Assembly: GCA_000320605.2 (NCBI GenBank)
Contig: KB445821.1
Span: 1 to 64,000, forward strand
Source: Gelatoporia subvermispora B
Taxonomy: Eukaryota; Basidiomycota; Agaricomycetes; Polyporales; Gelatoporiaceae
Direction: 5' to 3'
DNA length: 64,000 bases
Shown here: positions 11,004 to 21,983 of the stretch, in pieces
Numbering within the stretch: position 1 is the stretch's first letter
Layout of the letters: each line of letters opens with the position of its first letter
Notes under the pieces: model-generated
What the model was told of the DNA's origin: nothing
Database searches by the model: none
Seen by the model: the letters and a program-made list of their open reading frames with translations, nothing else
Made by a program: the position numbers and the translations under genes

Positions 11004-12796
11004 CAATGTAAAGTCAGCATGCTCTGCGGGCGACACCGTCCCGTCGATGATACAGTAGCGAAGGAATGTCATTTTTGGTACAGACATGATATGTGAACAC
11101 GAGAATGTAGCGCGTTGGTACTCTGTTGATCGCGAGAGATGTATCGTGCTGTCAAGCCATAATTGCATTGAGAGACTGATCCCATGTGATGAACACGCCT
11201 GAGTCTAGTTAAGAGCTAAGCTCCCTACCGCGATATGTGCGTCACAGAGCTAAAATGCGACAGCTCGCTCGTGCAGTGGATATATCAAGCTTTCTATGAG
11301 TGCACAAAATTGAAACATGGCCAAACAGGCTCGCCGCAGATCATCAGTTGGAAAGACGCTTATTTGCACTCCAAGTAAGCAGGAGGACATATGGTGCTCA
11401 ATCAGCGAAGGTTTTGCGATAATTGTACGAGGCGCAACTCTAATGTGGGGTATCAATATCCATATATCGAACGACAACCAAGTTATGTATGCGACGCATT
11501 AGCAACGGACAGTGCACGCAACGACTTGGCGTGACTGGACATCCTGGACAGTGTCGTTCAATTGAGTGTGACTAAATGCACTCGCCATGATCTCCAGGTA
11601 AATCATGCAGATCATGGGGGCTATGTCAGCGGATATAGCGTGCCAGACCCTGTCTTAAATCATATACGGCATACCACCCCAGGAGACTGATACGATATAG
11701 CTGTAAGGATCGTGCACGGTGCGTTTGATTGATCAGGATCCAGCCGAGCGAGTTCCATGAGGCCTATGCGTAAGAGTGAGTTCGCAGGACGACTAGTTGG
11801 CTCATGTTGTGCGGTCCACACTCCAGCTATATTCTTGATGTAAAGCTTGACTCTAGTTTCAGAGGGGCGAGAATATTCGAGAGCCCGGTGATAATCAACC
11901 GGTGCCGCGCGCGCGTAAGCGTTATTTATCCTCTACTATCTGGAGCATGAGCAGGAAGGCTCTTCACAGCGTCCAGGTTGCTAAGTCGAGCGCACAATAC
12001 GAGACATCAAGATTTCAGGACGCACTCACTTCAAACCTTTGCAGAGATGCACCTGCCTGGTGAAATTGCAATAATTGCCAGTCCTCTTTGAAAAGTAAAG
12101 CTGTGTACTCCAGCAGGTGTCCAAAGATATGTGCCCAACTTAGGAGACCTAAGATATACGGGTGAGAAGCACTTTTAACCTTGCAGATCTCGGCCAGTGC
12201 GGCACTTGGACTTCAACATGGTTTCGTTCGTTTGGCGCTGATGCGTACACGAGAACATCCTAGTTCAATAGGACTAGAATTTCCGCGCTTGTTCTACTTT
12301 TATGTTTCAAAGCGACACAAAAGTAGATCGAACATTTTCCCGATGTCGGGCATGCAGCGATTGATGCGCCACGCGACGCAAAGCCAACCTGAAGTGAATA
12401 CCGTTATGCTACTTCGCGACTTGCAAGTGGCATTTAACGGTGTCCATATTCCCGCTGCAGCTGTAGTGGGTCTTTGACATGATCGAGCGTAATGATCGTC
12501 CGCAAGATTTGCAGCACATACTTATTTGTGTTTTACTCCCACGGGCCGCGTGGCCCGCCTTCCACTGGAGGCAGCGCCGTGCATAGTGCAGTGCCCCCCC
12601 TATTGGCCTTCCTTCCACCCCCCGAAGTCCCGCTTCAAGACCCAGGGCGAGTGGCGGGCTATGATCCAATTGTAGCATCTACTGGCTCTTCCGGCCTGAG
12701 CGTGAAGAAGAGGGGTCGCCCACGAAGAAGGTGAGGAGTAAACGTATCCGTTTATAATCGCGTTACATGTGGTACACAGCTTGAGGTTCCTGAATG
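11004..12796. other. Long intergenic stretch, no gene recognised
   Basis: About 1.8 kb with only short, overlapping frames on both strands and no protein family I can name. A short frame ending in the AT-hook-like SVKKRGRPRRR lies at about 12640-12734, but there is no supporting context for a gene. Confidence 0.5.
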
Positions 12797-13207
12797 ATAT
12801 AACGGAACGCCCGTCCGGGCAGGACCCGCTGCATTTGCATTTGCACAGAATTCACAAGGAGCCGCTAGGTTCCTATGGTCTATAAAGGCATACAGCCGAA
12901 GTAGTAGCTACAGGGGATGAGCAAACTGACAGACTACCAGTGAACCTGGCAAACACGCTGACAGAGAGAATGCTGAACGCAGGTCGCGTCAGCGCAGCTG
13001 CAGCGGACAAATCAGGAAAGAGAACGGGCGCGGGGCGTGCAACAAACAACATCAAATAAAATCGTGCAGATCTTGCGGAAGATTCATGCGGTCGGCGAAG
13101 TCTAAGACCCACTATAATAGCAGTGGGGATATGGGTTTCTTATGCGATGTGTGTCATGTCTGGAAGAACGTACAGCGGGTGTTGCCCGGACGGGCGTTAA
13201 GTTATAT
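12797..13207. mobile_element. MITE-like element with about 35-bp terminal inverted repeats
   Basis: Left end 12797-12831 and the reverse complement of 13173-13207 match over about 35 bases with few differences, sharing ATATAAC and the GC-rich core ACGCCCGTCCGGGC. The 411-bp unit has no meaningful coding frame. The ends contain TATA, consistent with insertion at a TA or TATA site. The superfamily is not established. Confidence 0.75.
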
Positions 13208-13692
13208 GGTTAAGTTTGGGCGCTACACGTGCGGGTAAAGACACCTGTTCCAGGGGTCTCCAGGATCCAACGTCTGGGTAAACATGCCGGGGTTCTACGC
13301 AAAGGTGGCTTCCACCGTGGATCACCGGTGACCTGCGCTGCAACTGCGCTGCAAAATGCGAAACCCCTTGTCAAGCTAGCGAACAATCCGCTTGCAAGAG
13401 CATCTACGCTTCTCAGAAAATTTGGTGTTCGACATCTGTGACCTCTCTTCCACTCACTGTGGCGAGAGTTGTCGTCCCTTTTATCTCCCCCACCTCTCCG
13501 CCTGAGCGTGGGCGATCAGCGGCCCGAAATTCTTCTCAGTCTTCTTCTTGTGTCATGACTGCATCATGGCTTGTCTTCATGTTAGTCAGCACAATACTCG
13601 GAAAATAGCCTCTGTCATGCCTTGAGATTGGGCTGCTTCATCGTACGTGCTACACTCCCACACCGCGAGGCTAGCCTGCTTCCGACAGCAAT
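13208..13692. other. Intergenic, upstream of the SDR pseudogene
   Basis: No gene recognised. It is pyrimidine-rich near 13440-13500 and probably holds the old promoter of the reductase pseudogene. Confidence 0.4.
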
Positions 13693-15080
13693 ATGCCGCC
13701 TTGCAGCCCTCCAGCAAGGGTCCTCGTCACGGGTGCGAATGGCTACATTGGCCTATGGGTTATCCGCTTCCTTCTTCAGCGAGGCTTCTCAGTGCGAGGC
13801 ATTGTTCGCAATGTAGAGAAGGGACACACACTCGAGCGGCTTTTGCACTCAAAAGAATCACAGACTGCGCAGTCGTTTGAGTTTGCTATCGTGGACGATC
13901 TGACTAAGGTGAGGTGCACATTGACGATATAACCCCCTGAATTCAACTGCACAATGCTCATTTATCACAGGAACGCATATTCGATGAAGTAGTGAGAGAC
14001 GTTGACGTGGTTATTCATACTGCATCGCCAGTGAGGCTGAACCCGGATACTTGGCGCGATACGGTAGATCCGGCTGTCAAAGGTACTCAAGGTATCCTCA
14101 AGAGCATCCTGAAGCATGGGTACGTCTGTCAGCAAATATAATGATGTCGGCTCCGGTGATACCAAAGGCACATTGAGCGCATCAAGAGGGTTGTTATTAC
14201 TTCGTCCGCGGGCGCAGTGTTGGTAGATACCGAGGTGCCGACAGTTTTAGATGAGAATGACTAGAACAATGCCGCAGTCGAAACATTGTGTGCTCAAGGC
14301 AACGGCACTCCTGGGAGAGTTATATACTGTGCAAGCAAGGTTCTTGCAGAGCGAGGTGCGTGTCAGTAAGTGAAGCCGTATACCACGCGCCGACGGATAT
14401 CCCTCGTAGCTGCTTGGGACTTCTGGACGGAATGCAAGGATAAAGTACGGTGGGACCTGACAACAATTTGCCCGTCTATGGTCTTCGGGGTGCGTGACCA
14501 CATCATGATGATTCTACATCCCCCTATTGAGTTCTGCCTGCGCGTAGCCCTTACCTGACGACCCTGCTTCACCTGCTGCTCTCACATTCAGCATGAACGA
14601 GTTCTGGACCTACGTCATGGGTCCAGAGCAGGGTGCAGAGGTGTACCTCAACACTGTTAATAACTTCGTCGACGTGCGTGACCTTGCGGAGGTTCACGTC
14701 CGTGCTCTGCAGGTCCCAGAGGCAGGGGGAGAACGGATCATCGCGTCCAGTGGTAGGTGTAATGGAACATCCGAAGCAATTCAATAGCTCACAGGTTTGA
14801 ATGCAGGACCATATACCATGCAGGATTGGCATGAGTAAAATCTCAAATTCCGACTACCGGATTCTCACATATGAATCCTCCAGTGGACACCGCGCATGCG
14901 CTGAAGCCGCCCGTGTCAAATATACCCAGAGGAAATTCCGGCGCGGGAGCCTCTTGCTGCCATAAGTAACTGCTCACAAATGCGAAGGCCGGAAGAATCC
15001 TCGGCGTGGATTTGAGGGGTATGTACGAGACATGCAAAGATATCATTGAGGACTTCCGACAGCGCGGGTGGATAAATTGA
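13693..15080 (+). pseudogene. Broken extended-SDR (dihydroflavonol-reductase-like) gene
   Basis: The exon order matches the intact paralogue at 21984-23356 exon by exon. It keeps the Rossmann start RVLVTGANGYIGLWV, the HTASPVRLNP segment and the YCASK active site. Three lesions are visible. A TAG at 14262-14264 replaces the Trp codon of the paralogue (DENDW). The donor after exon 6 reads ATGAGT instead of GTGAGT at about 14831. A TAA at 14967-14969 interrupts the last exon, after which homology resumes to the old C-terminus (QRGW) ending at 15080. The early stop comes before the catalytic Tyr/Lys, so no active reductase can be made. Confidence 0.9.
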
Positions 15081-15269
15081 ATGATACCATAAACGTGCAT
15101 ACTCTTGTCAATGAGTCTTGGAAGTACAGTAGATTCGTGATATGGCTGAGTCTGTTGATGATCTTGGTGATATCCAAGTCGGTATGCATCCATAACATGT
15201 GGCCAAATACAACAAGCAGGGCCATCGTACGCCATTGGTTCAGCAGGAATGTACGTAGAACTCCATGTA

Positions 15270-15800
15270 TCAATACCTCCAGCTGCATGGTCCGGAAGTG
15301 TGTAAGATGAGTGCACAGACAAAGACGAGGTCAAGTAATGACGCGCACTGATCGAAAACGGACGAAGTGGTAGTGGGTCGTGGTTGCACGTTCCGAGCCG
15401 TGTCATCGAACTGAGAGGAACCAAATGCCTTTGCGTCTATCTCCACCTGCTCAAGCGAGAATTCAGGGACTATCCCGGAGGAGATCGTATGTCGAAGTGC
15501 ATCCAGGACCCATGTCCGGCAGGTCACGTTCGGAGAATTGTACGGGACCGCGGTGATAATATCCTGGAGTGACTGGGAATGTTCGTATGTAACCACCGCT
15601 ATCTTCATGAGTCCCATAAGGAGAAACTGCTTCATAATATCTCTGGTTGGCCCATGCTCCGCTATCCATCCTTGGCCCAGGTTCCTAATATGAAACTTCA
15701 TGCCCCGATTCTCAGACCAATGATGATAGATAGCCCAGTGGTAGTCGTTCGGTGTTGCTCGCGCATAGAGCGCTATGTAGAGGCCCCCCAATTCTAACAT
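15270..15800 (-). CDS. Small uncharacterised fungal protein, DUF6914-like (copy B)
   Basis: Paralogue of the gene at 10462. It starts LELGGLYIALYARATPNDYHW at ATG 15800 and shares the YHW, KFHIRN, CRTWVLDAL and NVQPRP segments in the same order. An intron from 15348 to 15283 gives a 154-residue product, and the unspliced frame ends at the same stop (15270), so the model is robust. No signal peptide or membrane helix is seen. It lies tail to tail with the SDR pseudogene. Function is unknown and the family assignment is from memory. Confidence 0.65.
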   Translation of the reverse strand: MLELGGLYIALYARATPNDYHWAIYHHWSENRGMKFHIRNLGQGWIAEHGPTRDIMKQFLLMGLMKIAVVTYEHSQSLQDIITAVPYNSPNVTCRTWVLDALRHTISSGIVPEFSLEQVEIDAKAFGSSQFDDTARNVQPRPTTTSSVFDQCASLLDLVFVCALILHTSGPCSWRY

Positions 15801-16403
15801 TGTGCCTGAGACCTAGAATCATGATGAAAGCGTGTCGCATAGCTCTCAGCGAGCGCTGACCTACGGTGTTGAGAGAATTCCCAGACGCGGAGATCCCTGG
15901 CAAGTTGAGGATTGGAGCAAGAACAGATACGGATCAGAAAATGCACAAGATCGTCCACTCAAAGGCTCATTCATCGATTGAGTCGTTCAACCTGGTTGGA
16001 AACGTCCTACTTTGCGTGCACAGCTCTTCATTTGGTCTTGTTTGTTCATCGCGAACTCACGGATGAATCCCGGTAAATCCATCGCAGGCTGCATAGAAGG
16101 GGATTATCTGCACTTTTTCTCCAAAGATTTATAAAAACGAATTACGGGAAGCCTCGCATGCACAGGGAATTTGATAGTTGAGCATCAATAATAGGAAAAG
16201 ATATCAGAAGCAAGGCTTCGAACAAGACAGCATTGATCATCATTCCTGAGAGCCTGTTCTTATTTTCCGACATTGAGATTTGCCTCTGTCGGCGAGAAAG
16301 CGCAGAGATTACGAGGTACCCTAACGGAGTCCAATCCGGAGCATCAAGTATTCTAATCTAGATGAGACATCGTGGACCAGCAGGGTGCAGTGCAAGTCAC
16401 GCT
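15801..16403. other. Intergenic, no gene recognised
   Basis: Holds the promoter side of the DUF6914-like copy B and the 3' side of the MFS gene. It is AT-rich around 16060-16260 with only short frames. Confidence 0.4.
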
Positions 16404-18096
16404 TCAAAAATTGAAGGTATATGCACGTAGCCTCGGGCCATAGAACCATAAGATAGTCGGCAATGGCAGAGCGCCAATGCATATAAAAGCCAGTAAACTT
16501 GATCCCCTGAAGAAACATGTTGCCAATTGGTCAATCTATTGAGATAATACTGGTTCATGACCTACCATCCATAGTCCAGACGTTGATACAGATTTGCTCC
16601 AAAGACGCTGAATAGTGTACCGCCTATGCTACGGAGTAGCACGCTAGCAGCGAGCGCAGATGCTGCATACTTACCAAACGCATCCACCAGATATGTTTGA
16701 ATGCAGATCTGGAGGCACAGTGAGCGCCGCAGCTATCGAGGGACCCAGCATTACTCACATATGTAATTAGTGCCCCGAATGCGAATATACCTGCCCCAAT
16801 GAGCGGTAATATGAAGTGAGTATGGGCCTGGGCGGTCCAGCCGAATATAAACAATCCAGAAGGAACAATGAGCATGCCAATTTGCATGAAGGGCATCCGG
16901 TATTCAGGCTTCTGTTGACCATATCTTCTGCAAAGCGCCTGGTATGTTCGATTGAGGGTTAGGATACATGTGATTAGCGACAGTAGGCACCCAACAGCTA
17001 TTACGATGGTGAGCGTGAAATCGCCGTACTGCACAATGTACTCACCAGCGCTGAGGTAGGCCAGGCCTTCGTTACCATCATGCCACCCGTATGTGAAGAG
17101 GCCAAAGACTGGTGTAGCGTCGAACAGGAGTGGAATCGTGACCAGCTGCAGGTACATGAGGCCGTAGATGAGCGCCATGTACAGGCTCATGACGCTGGCA
17201 ATGGGCGAGAACAACAACATGCGCAACGGGCGTGTGAAGGCGTGGCCAAAACCTCCCGCAGAGGGCGTCGCAGACCGCTGACCTCGCAGCCGGGCATGTA
17301 GATACGGAGCATACGTCTCCCGTAGAAACAGCATGGACACGATCGTAGTCGCCCCAGCCCTGTCGTATTTCAGTGAATGCGCGTCTTTCCATGACAGAAA
17401 CACTCACGCAATTGCGGTGACCCACATAGACCAGCGCCAGCCCGCGCGATCAGCTATGTAACCGCCGATGAGTCCACCGATCGCCGGACCAAATGTTGGA
17501 CCAAAGCCGTAGACAGCCTGCGCACCACCGCGCTCCTCGGGATTGAACATGTCTCCGATCGTTCCACCACCGAGGGCCGGTCCCGCGCTTCCAGCGAGGC
17601 CCGCGAGGAAACGGAGGACGATTAGGCCTGAGTCCATTTTTACGAGCGCACATCCAACGTTGATGGCGGTAAACGCGGCACAGTTGACGACGTAAGCGAG
17701 CCGACGGCCGTACATCTCGCTCAGTGGCGCGAGGTAGAGTGGGCCAAGACCTAGACCGAGTACATACATCGCGACTGGCATGGCTGATATGTACGAATCA
17801 GTTACATGGAGGCCTGCATCTACCTGGAATTGTCCAACGGCAAGGAGGGTGCTCGAGATTGGAGAGAGCGTAGCCTGGAAAGCGATAAGGCCAACGTTCA
17901 TCCATTTGCGGCGTTTCGTCCATTTCCTCGGGTCGAGCTCAGGTGGAAGCTCAGAGGGGAAGAAGAAGGCATTGGGATGTGCGTCTTTCTCGATGTTATC
18001 CCCTCGAACGAGCTTCGCGTCTGCGAAGGAATGCTGCGGCATGATACTCGTCGAGGTGGGAGATTCACCCTCAGCAATAGCTCCGTTGTTATCCAT
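16404..18096 (-). CDS. MFS transporter, DHA1 (12-TM drug:H+ antiporter-like)
   Basis: Probable plasma-membrane proton-coupled exporter of small molecules. Four exons (18096-17408, 17359-16759, 16708-16566, 16506-16404) join into an uninterrupted frame of 511 residues. The N-terminus is a hydrophilic tail of about 90 residues with the common fungal DPRKWTKRRKW segment before helix 1. Helices follow, with MFS motif A as LSEMYGRRLAY, a glycine-rich motif C region (GSAGPALGGG), a central loop after LRETYAPYLHAR, and a C-terminal set ending WFYGPRLRAYTFNF. Length and order fit fungal DHA1 polyamine and multidrug pumps. It stands head to head, 1.8 kb away, with the UbiA gene. Substrate is unknown. 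Confidence 0.9.
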
Positions 18097-19896
18097 TCCT
18101 GGCTTGTATAGGAGACGTGGATAGAGGGTCGATGATTCACCTGAAGCAGATACAAGTAGAGCAGATACGAGCAATCGGCGGGCTTTGATAACAGTCGGTG
18201 GGTGCCGCTCAGGTATCAATTAGACCTGGTCTGCCCATAATCTCCGTCGCATAATAAAGATCTCATTTGAGATCTCAGCTAACTGTGATAACAGCCCGAT
18301 GATATATGGAATTTGCGTACTCGTCGATCTCAATCATGTTTCGACCGGCGCAGAGGAAGTGTGCCTCCCCAAGTATCTACCGCTGGCCCGTCGAGATTAG
18401 ACGTCAGCGCGTCTCGTACCATCGCTAATAATAGAAGACTCACTCTCGATGATAAATATGCTCTCCTATATGGTCTTTAGTAGGCGTGAGATACGGATGA
18501 CTCCAGTTCTTTTCGTCCTCCATACATGGCACGAATGACCTAGCTGTTGCGCCAGAGCTGAAGATGACGAGCAATGTGGTGCGTCGCCCACGTCCAACGT
18601 GGCGTCTTTTCGGAACAACATAACCAAACGCCTGAATCTATCAAAGCAATGCGCAAGACGCTGCAGTCGACCATGACAGATTGCAAGAGTCTGTAGAGGC
18701 CAGCGCTCTTCTAACGTGGGGTCTCTGCCATACCTATGCGCCGACTTGTTGCAACGGAAGATGTACTCCTCTCAATGAGCTAGATGCTGATCGGGTGGGG
18801 TGAATAATATGACTGGGTTTGTATTTCAGAAGCCAGCCTGAGGGTAGTCGTTGTATCATCATGGTTCAGACGGTACCGCCACTAGCGCCGATAGGATCCG
18901 ATGGCCACGGGGCTGTCAACGCTGCGGTGGCGCCGCCACTCTACTGCGTTCAACTCGGGTTTCTTCCACTCAGAGTACATTGGTGAGCCCTGAAGACATT
19001 TAACTCACTGAAGGCTATATCTGATATTTGAATCACATTAGAGCTTTCTTCCCATGATATATCAGTGACCGTTGTCAACTAATCGGCGCATCTTCAGATG
19101 GTGGCGTGAGGAGGCTTCGGCGTAGACCAAGCGTGAGACGTTATCAGCATAGTACAGGAAGTTGCCAACGGGCACGATGCACAGTCCATGCAAAATTCGA
19201 AGGAAGAAAAGAGAGATATGTCTGTAAAGAGGGAACACTCAACCCGGCTACGTATCGTTGCGTTGTGAGTTCATCGAGACGTCGAGAGCTTCTCTTAGAG
19301 AACACAACGGTAGGAATAAACCTTACAATTGATTCCCCGGCTTCATACATATCTCACATGCACATTGCCTGTTAGCAGTAAACCTCGTGTACGTCTTTGG
19401 CCTGTGTACCGGGTCATCGTTTAGACGGAATGGGCAGTCTCTTTCGACATAACGCCTGACAATGGGTAAAAGCACCTTATCTCTCATGTGGCATTCCTGT
19501 AGGCGAAGCGTCCACAGGCCATGTGAAAATTCGGAGGCTCTACCAAATGCTCCTGCTAACATATTGCAGATATAATCAACATCTTGAGCATCTTGATGGC
19601 ATCCAAATGTGCCTGTATCATGCTGTGGACGCTGGGGTCTCCAATTCTCTCATGTAAGATTTTTTCTGACCCGGATGACTCGAGGCCATATCCGTGGCCG
19701 TGGCGCTCATATACACAGTTTGTGGACGCGCATGTCCGTGACAATATTGCAGCGCTGTACGCCCTCGACATCTCCACGGTCTCGAGTCGATGGGAAGCAT
19801 CGTGATACATCACAGAATGTCGCATATGAGAATAGCGCTCTCTCCATACTATATATCGCGGAGATGTGACGGTATAGGAGACTTCGATAAGCTACA
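18097..19896. other. Divergent intergenic region between MFS and UbiA genes
   Basis: About 1.8 kb upstream of two divergently transcribed genes. Only short frames are present and none is family-like. It probably carries both promoters; I see no clear TATA box. Confidence 0.4.
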
Positions 19897-21016
19897 ATGT
19901 CGGAAGGAAAGATTCACCATGTCCAGCACCTCTGGGACGAGCTCCTACTTCATACTCTTTTACTTTCTTTGGGGAGCCTCAGCCTTTCCATGTTGATGTC
20001 CCGCTCGATTTTCAACGTCCTGGACTGGCGGCCGGTAAGGCTTTTACGGTGCCTGTACAAGTTAACAGAAGTTCTGAGCATGCCGTTTATCTTTTAGATC
20101 GCCATCACGGTCTCCTCGGATATCATCGCTATTGGAATAGACCATTATTTCGACCACGCCGGCAGCTTCGTGCATGCCAAGAAGACTGGAGACGTCGCTG
20201 CGCTCTCCGTGTTCAAGCGAGCGAGGCTTATGCTCATTGCCAGTGCCGTGGTCCTCTCTGTGGCATTGGTATGCTCGCCGCCTCTGACATGGGTCATGGT
20301 CACTATATTCTTCGGCCCCGCATTCATTTGGGATGTCAATCTTCTCGACATCTTCAGCCCGAGTCGTGACCCAGATCTTCTGCGACAAAAAGATGAGGCG
20401 CGTAAGCAGAACATTGTTAAGAAGAAACTGTCCGTCAAGCGGATTCCTGGTATGAAGAGCCTGCTAGTCGGGATAATCAGAGGGTTCGTCCTATAATATA
20501 CGGTAGCTATATCTGATACTAACATACGTGTTCTAACTGTGCAGGGGAGGCACCTTCGCTGTTGTTTACTCTGTGCTCGAACCGATCACGGGCAGTGTCG
20601 GCGGTCACTCTCAGATGTGGACGGCCAAGCAAATTGTAATCTGGTCTATTGTTAACCGTGCATGTCATGCGGTGCGTCCGTTGGCTATTTATCGACATCA
20701 TCTCGTCTGACCGACGTCGTGCTTGGTGCAGGTGATGGCAGACGTACGCGATTTCCCCGAGGATAAGGAGAAGCGCATCCCAACAATCCCAGTCCTCCTT
20801 GACTCAGTGTGGAAGACCAAGACTCTTGTAACTGCGCTTCACACGCTCGTTTGCCTTGCGTACCACAACAACCCCTACATCATCTTTGCGTCCTTATACG
20901 CCACGGCACTTGTCTGGGTCCTGAACACGGGTACTCCCCGCAGGACGTTCCATTTCAGCTTCCAGTCTCAGACCCTCGTTGGCCTTATGTATTTCCTCGC
21001 TCAGCTGGCATCGTAA
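19897..21016 (+). CDS. UbiA-superfamily integral membrane protein (prenyltransferase or terpene-cyclase type)
   Basis: UbiA enzymes are multi-helix membrane proteins that bind isoprenyl diphosphates through Asp-rich motifs. Four exons (19897-20034, 20098-20483, 20545-20671, 20732-21016) close into 311 residues. The usual first NDxxDxxxD motif appears as IDHYFDH. The second motif is clear as MADVRDFPEDKEKRIPTIPVLL, here in two parts: DVRDFPED, then KxxRIPTIP. Several hydrophobic helices are seen. Fungal members include true prenyltransferases and UbiA-type sesquiterpene cyclases, and sequence alone does not separate these. Neighbours are an MFS pump and an SDR reductase, which suits a small natural-product locus but does not prove one. 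Confidence 0.8.
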
Positions 21017-21983
21017 GAATGGGGCAGGATTCTGGTGTGTATGCTGGGGATAGATAAAGATCAATTTGTACACCTTATGGAGCCTAGAGCAGGGGCCTTT
21101 TTCGGGGTTGTTAAGTGCCTAGCTAGATAGATCATAGGCCGGTAATATAGATACAGTGACAGCAGCAATATATATATGAGAAAAACTTCGATTAATAGTG
21201 AGCACTGCCACAGCTGGGAGTAAATAACTGTGCAATCGGCAAAACACTCAATCTTTACCGCCGTAGTATACAGAACAGAAGTCGTCCTTAGTATGTCAGA
21301 TGAGACAAATGTTCCTCTCCGTTGTTGCGTTGTAACAGCCTATACAGCTATACTCGTATCAAAGGACCCCTCGCATGCGGACTCGCGGACAGACGGCGTT
21401 GAAATTATCCACGGCCAAAAGGGTGCCGGCTCAGCTAACGGCGAACATGAACGCAGACGGTGTTGAACAAGTAGTCAGGGGGACTCAACATTACTTCGCA
21501 TGTATATGCTTGATCCCGCGCGCAAGGGGACTACTGAATTGAGCTTGGTTGTAAGAGCTTGTTCGACGTGAAACAAGCACGAAGCAACGGGTCGCGCGGG
21601 AGAGAATCACATTTAGTGCCAGTCGCGCGCCTCAACACTACATGCAGTTTACAATAGGACACCTTCCAGCAAATAGTGATGTTCCTCGCTAGAACATAAC
21701 TTATCCGTTAAGTACCGTGAAGTACTTCACGGGCGCTTGTTCTTACTAAACATAGTCCGATTAAACCGCCTTTTGTCAGCCACTGCAGCAGGGACAGGTT
21801 TACCCGGTATCCGTCCTCGATGCAGCGGTGTTTCGTCATTCAGAGGCGACGAAAAAAAGCCCAGATTCATGCGCCCGGATAATACATCTGGCATAGTGGG
21901 AAATATATGTCGCAGCAGAGTCCAAGAGAATCTCCACCCTCGCACTCGCTTTACGACGCATCCACCAACACTCGAAGGCCAGT
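21017..21983. other. Intergenic between UbiA and SDR genes
   Basis: No gene seen. AT-rich after the UbiA stop (about 21040-21240), then CG-rich. It contains an 18-bp perfect palindrome listed separately. Confidence 0.5.
21715..21732. promoter_or_regulatory. 18-bp perfect palindrome upstream of the SDR gene
   Basis: CCGTGAAGTACTTCACGG is self-complementary over 18 bases and lies about 250 bases before the SDR ATG at 21984. Outward CCG/CGG triplets are the type of half-site bound by fungal Zn2Cys6 dimers. This is a candidate site by symmetry and position only. Confidence 0.35.

Noticed and set aside
12492..12734. Plus-strand frame ending in an AT-hook (KKRGRPRRR)
   Set aside because: Upstream part is low-complexity proline-rich sequence in a GC-rich patch, with no start context or neighbouring exons; likely chance.
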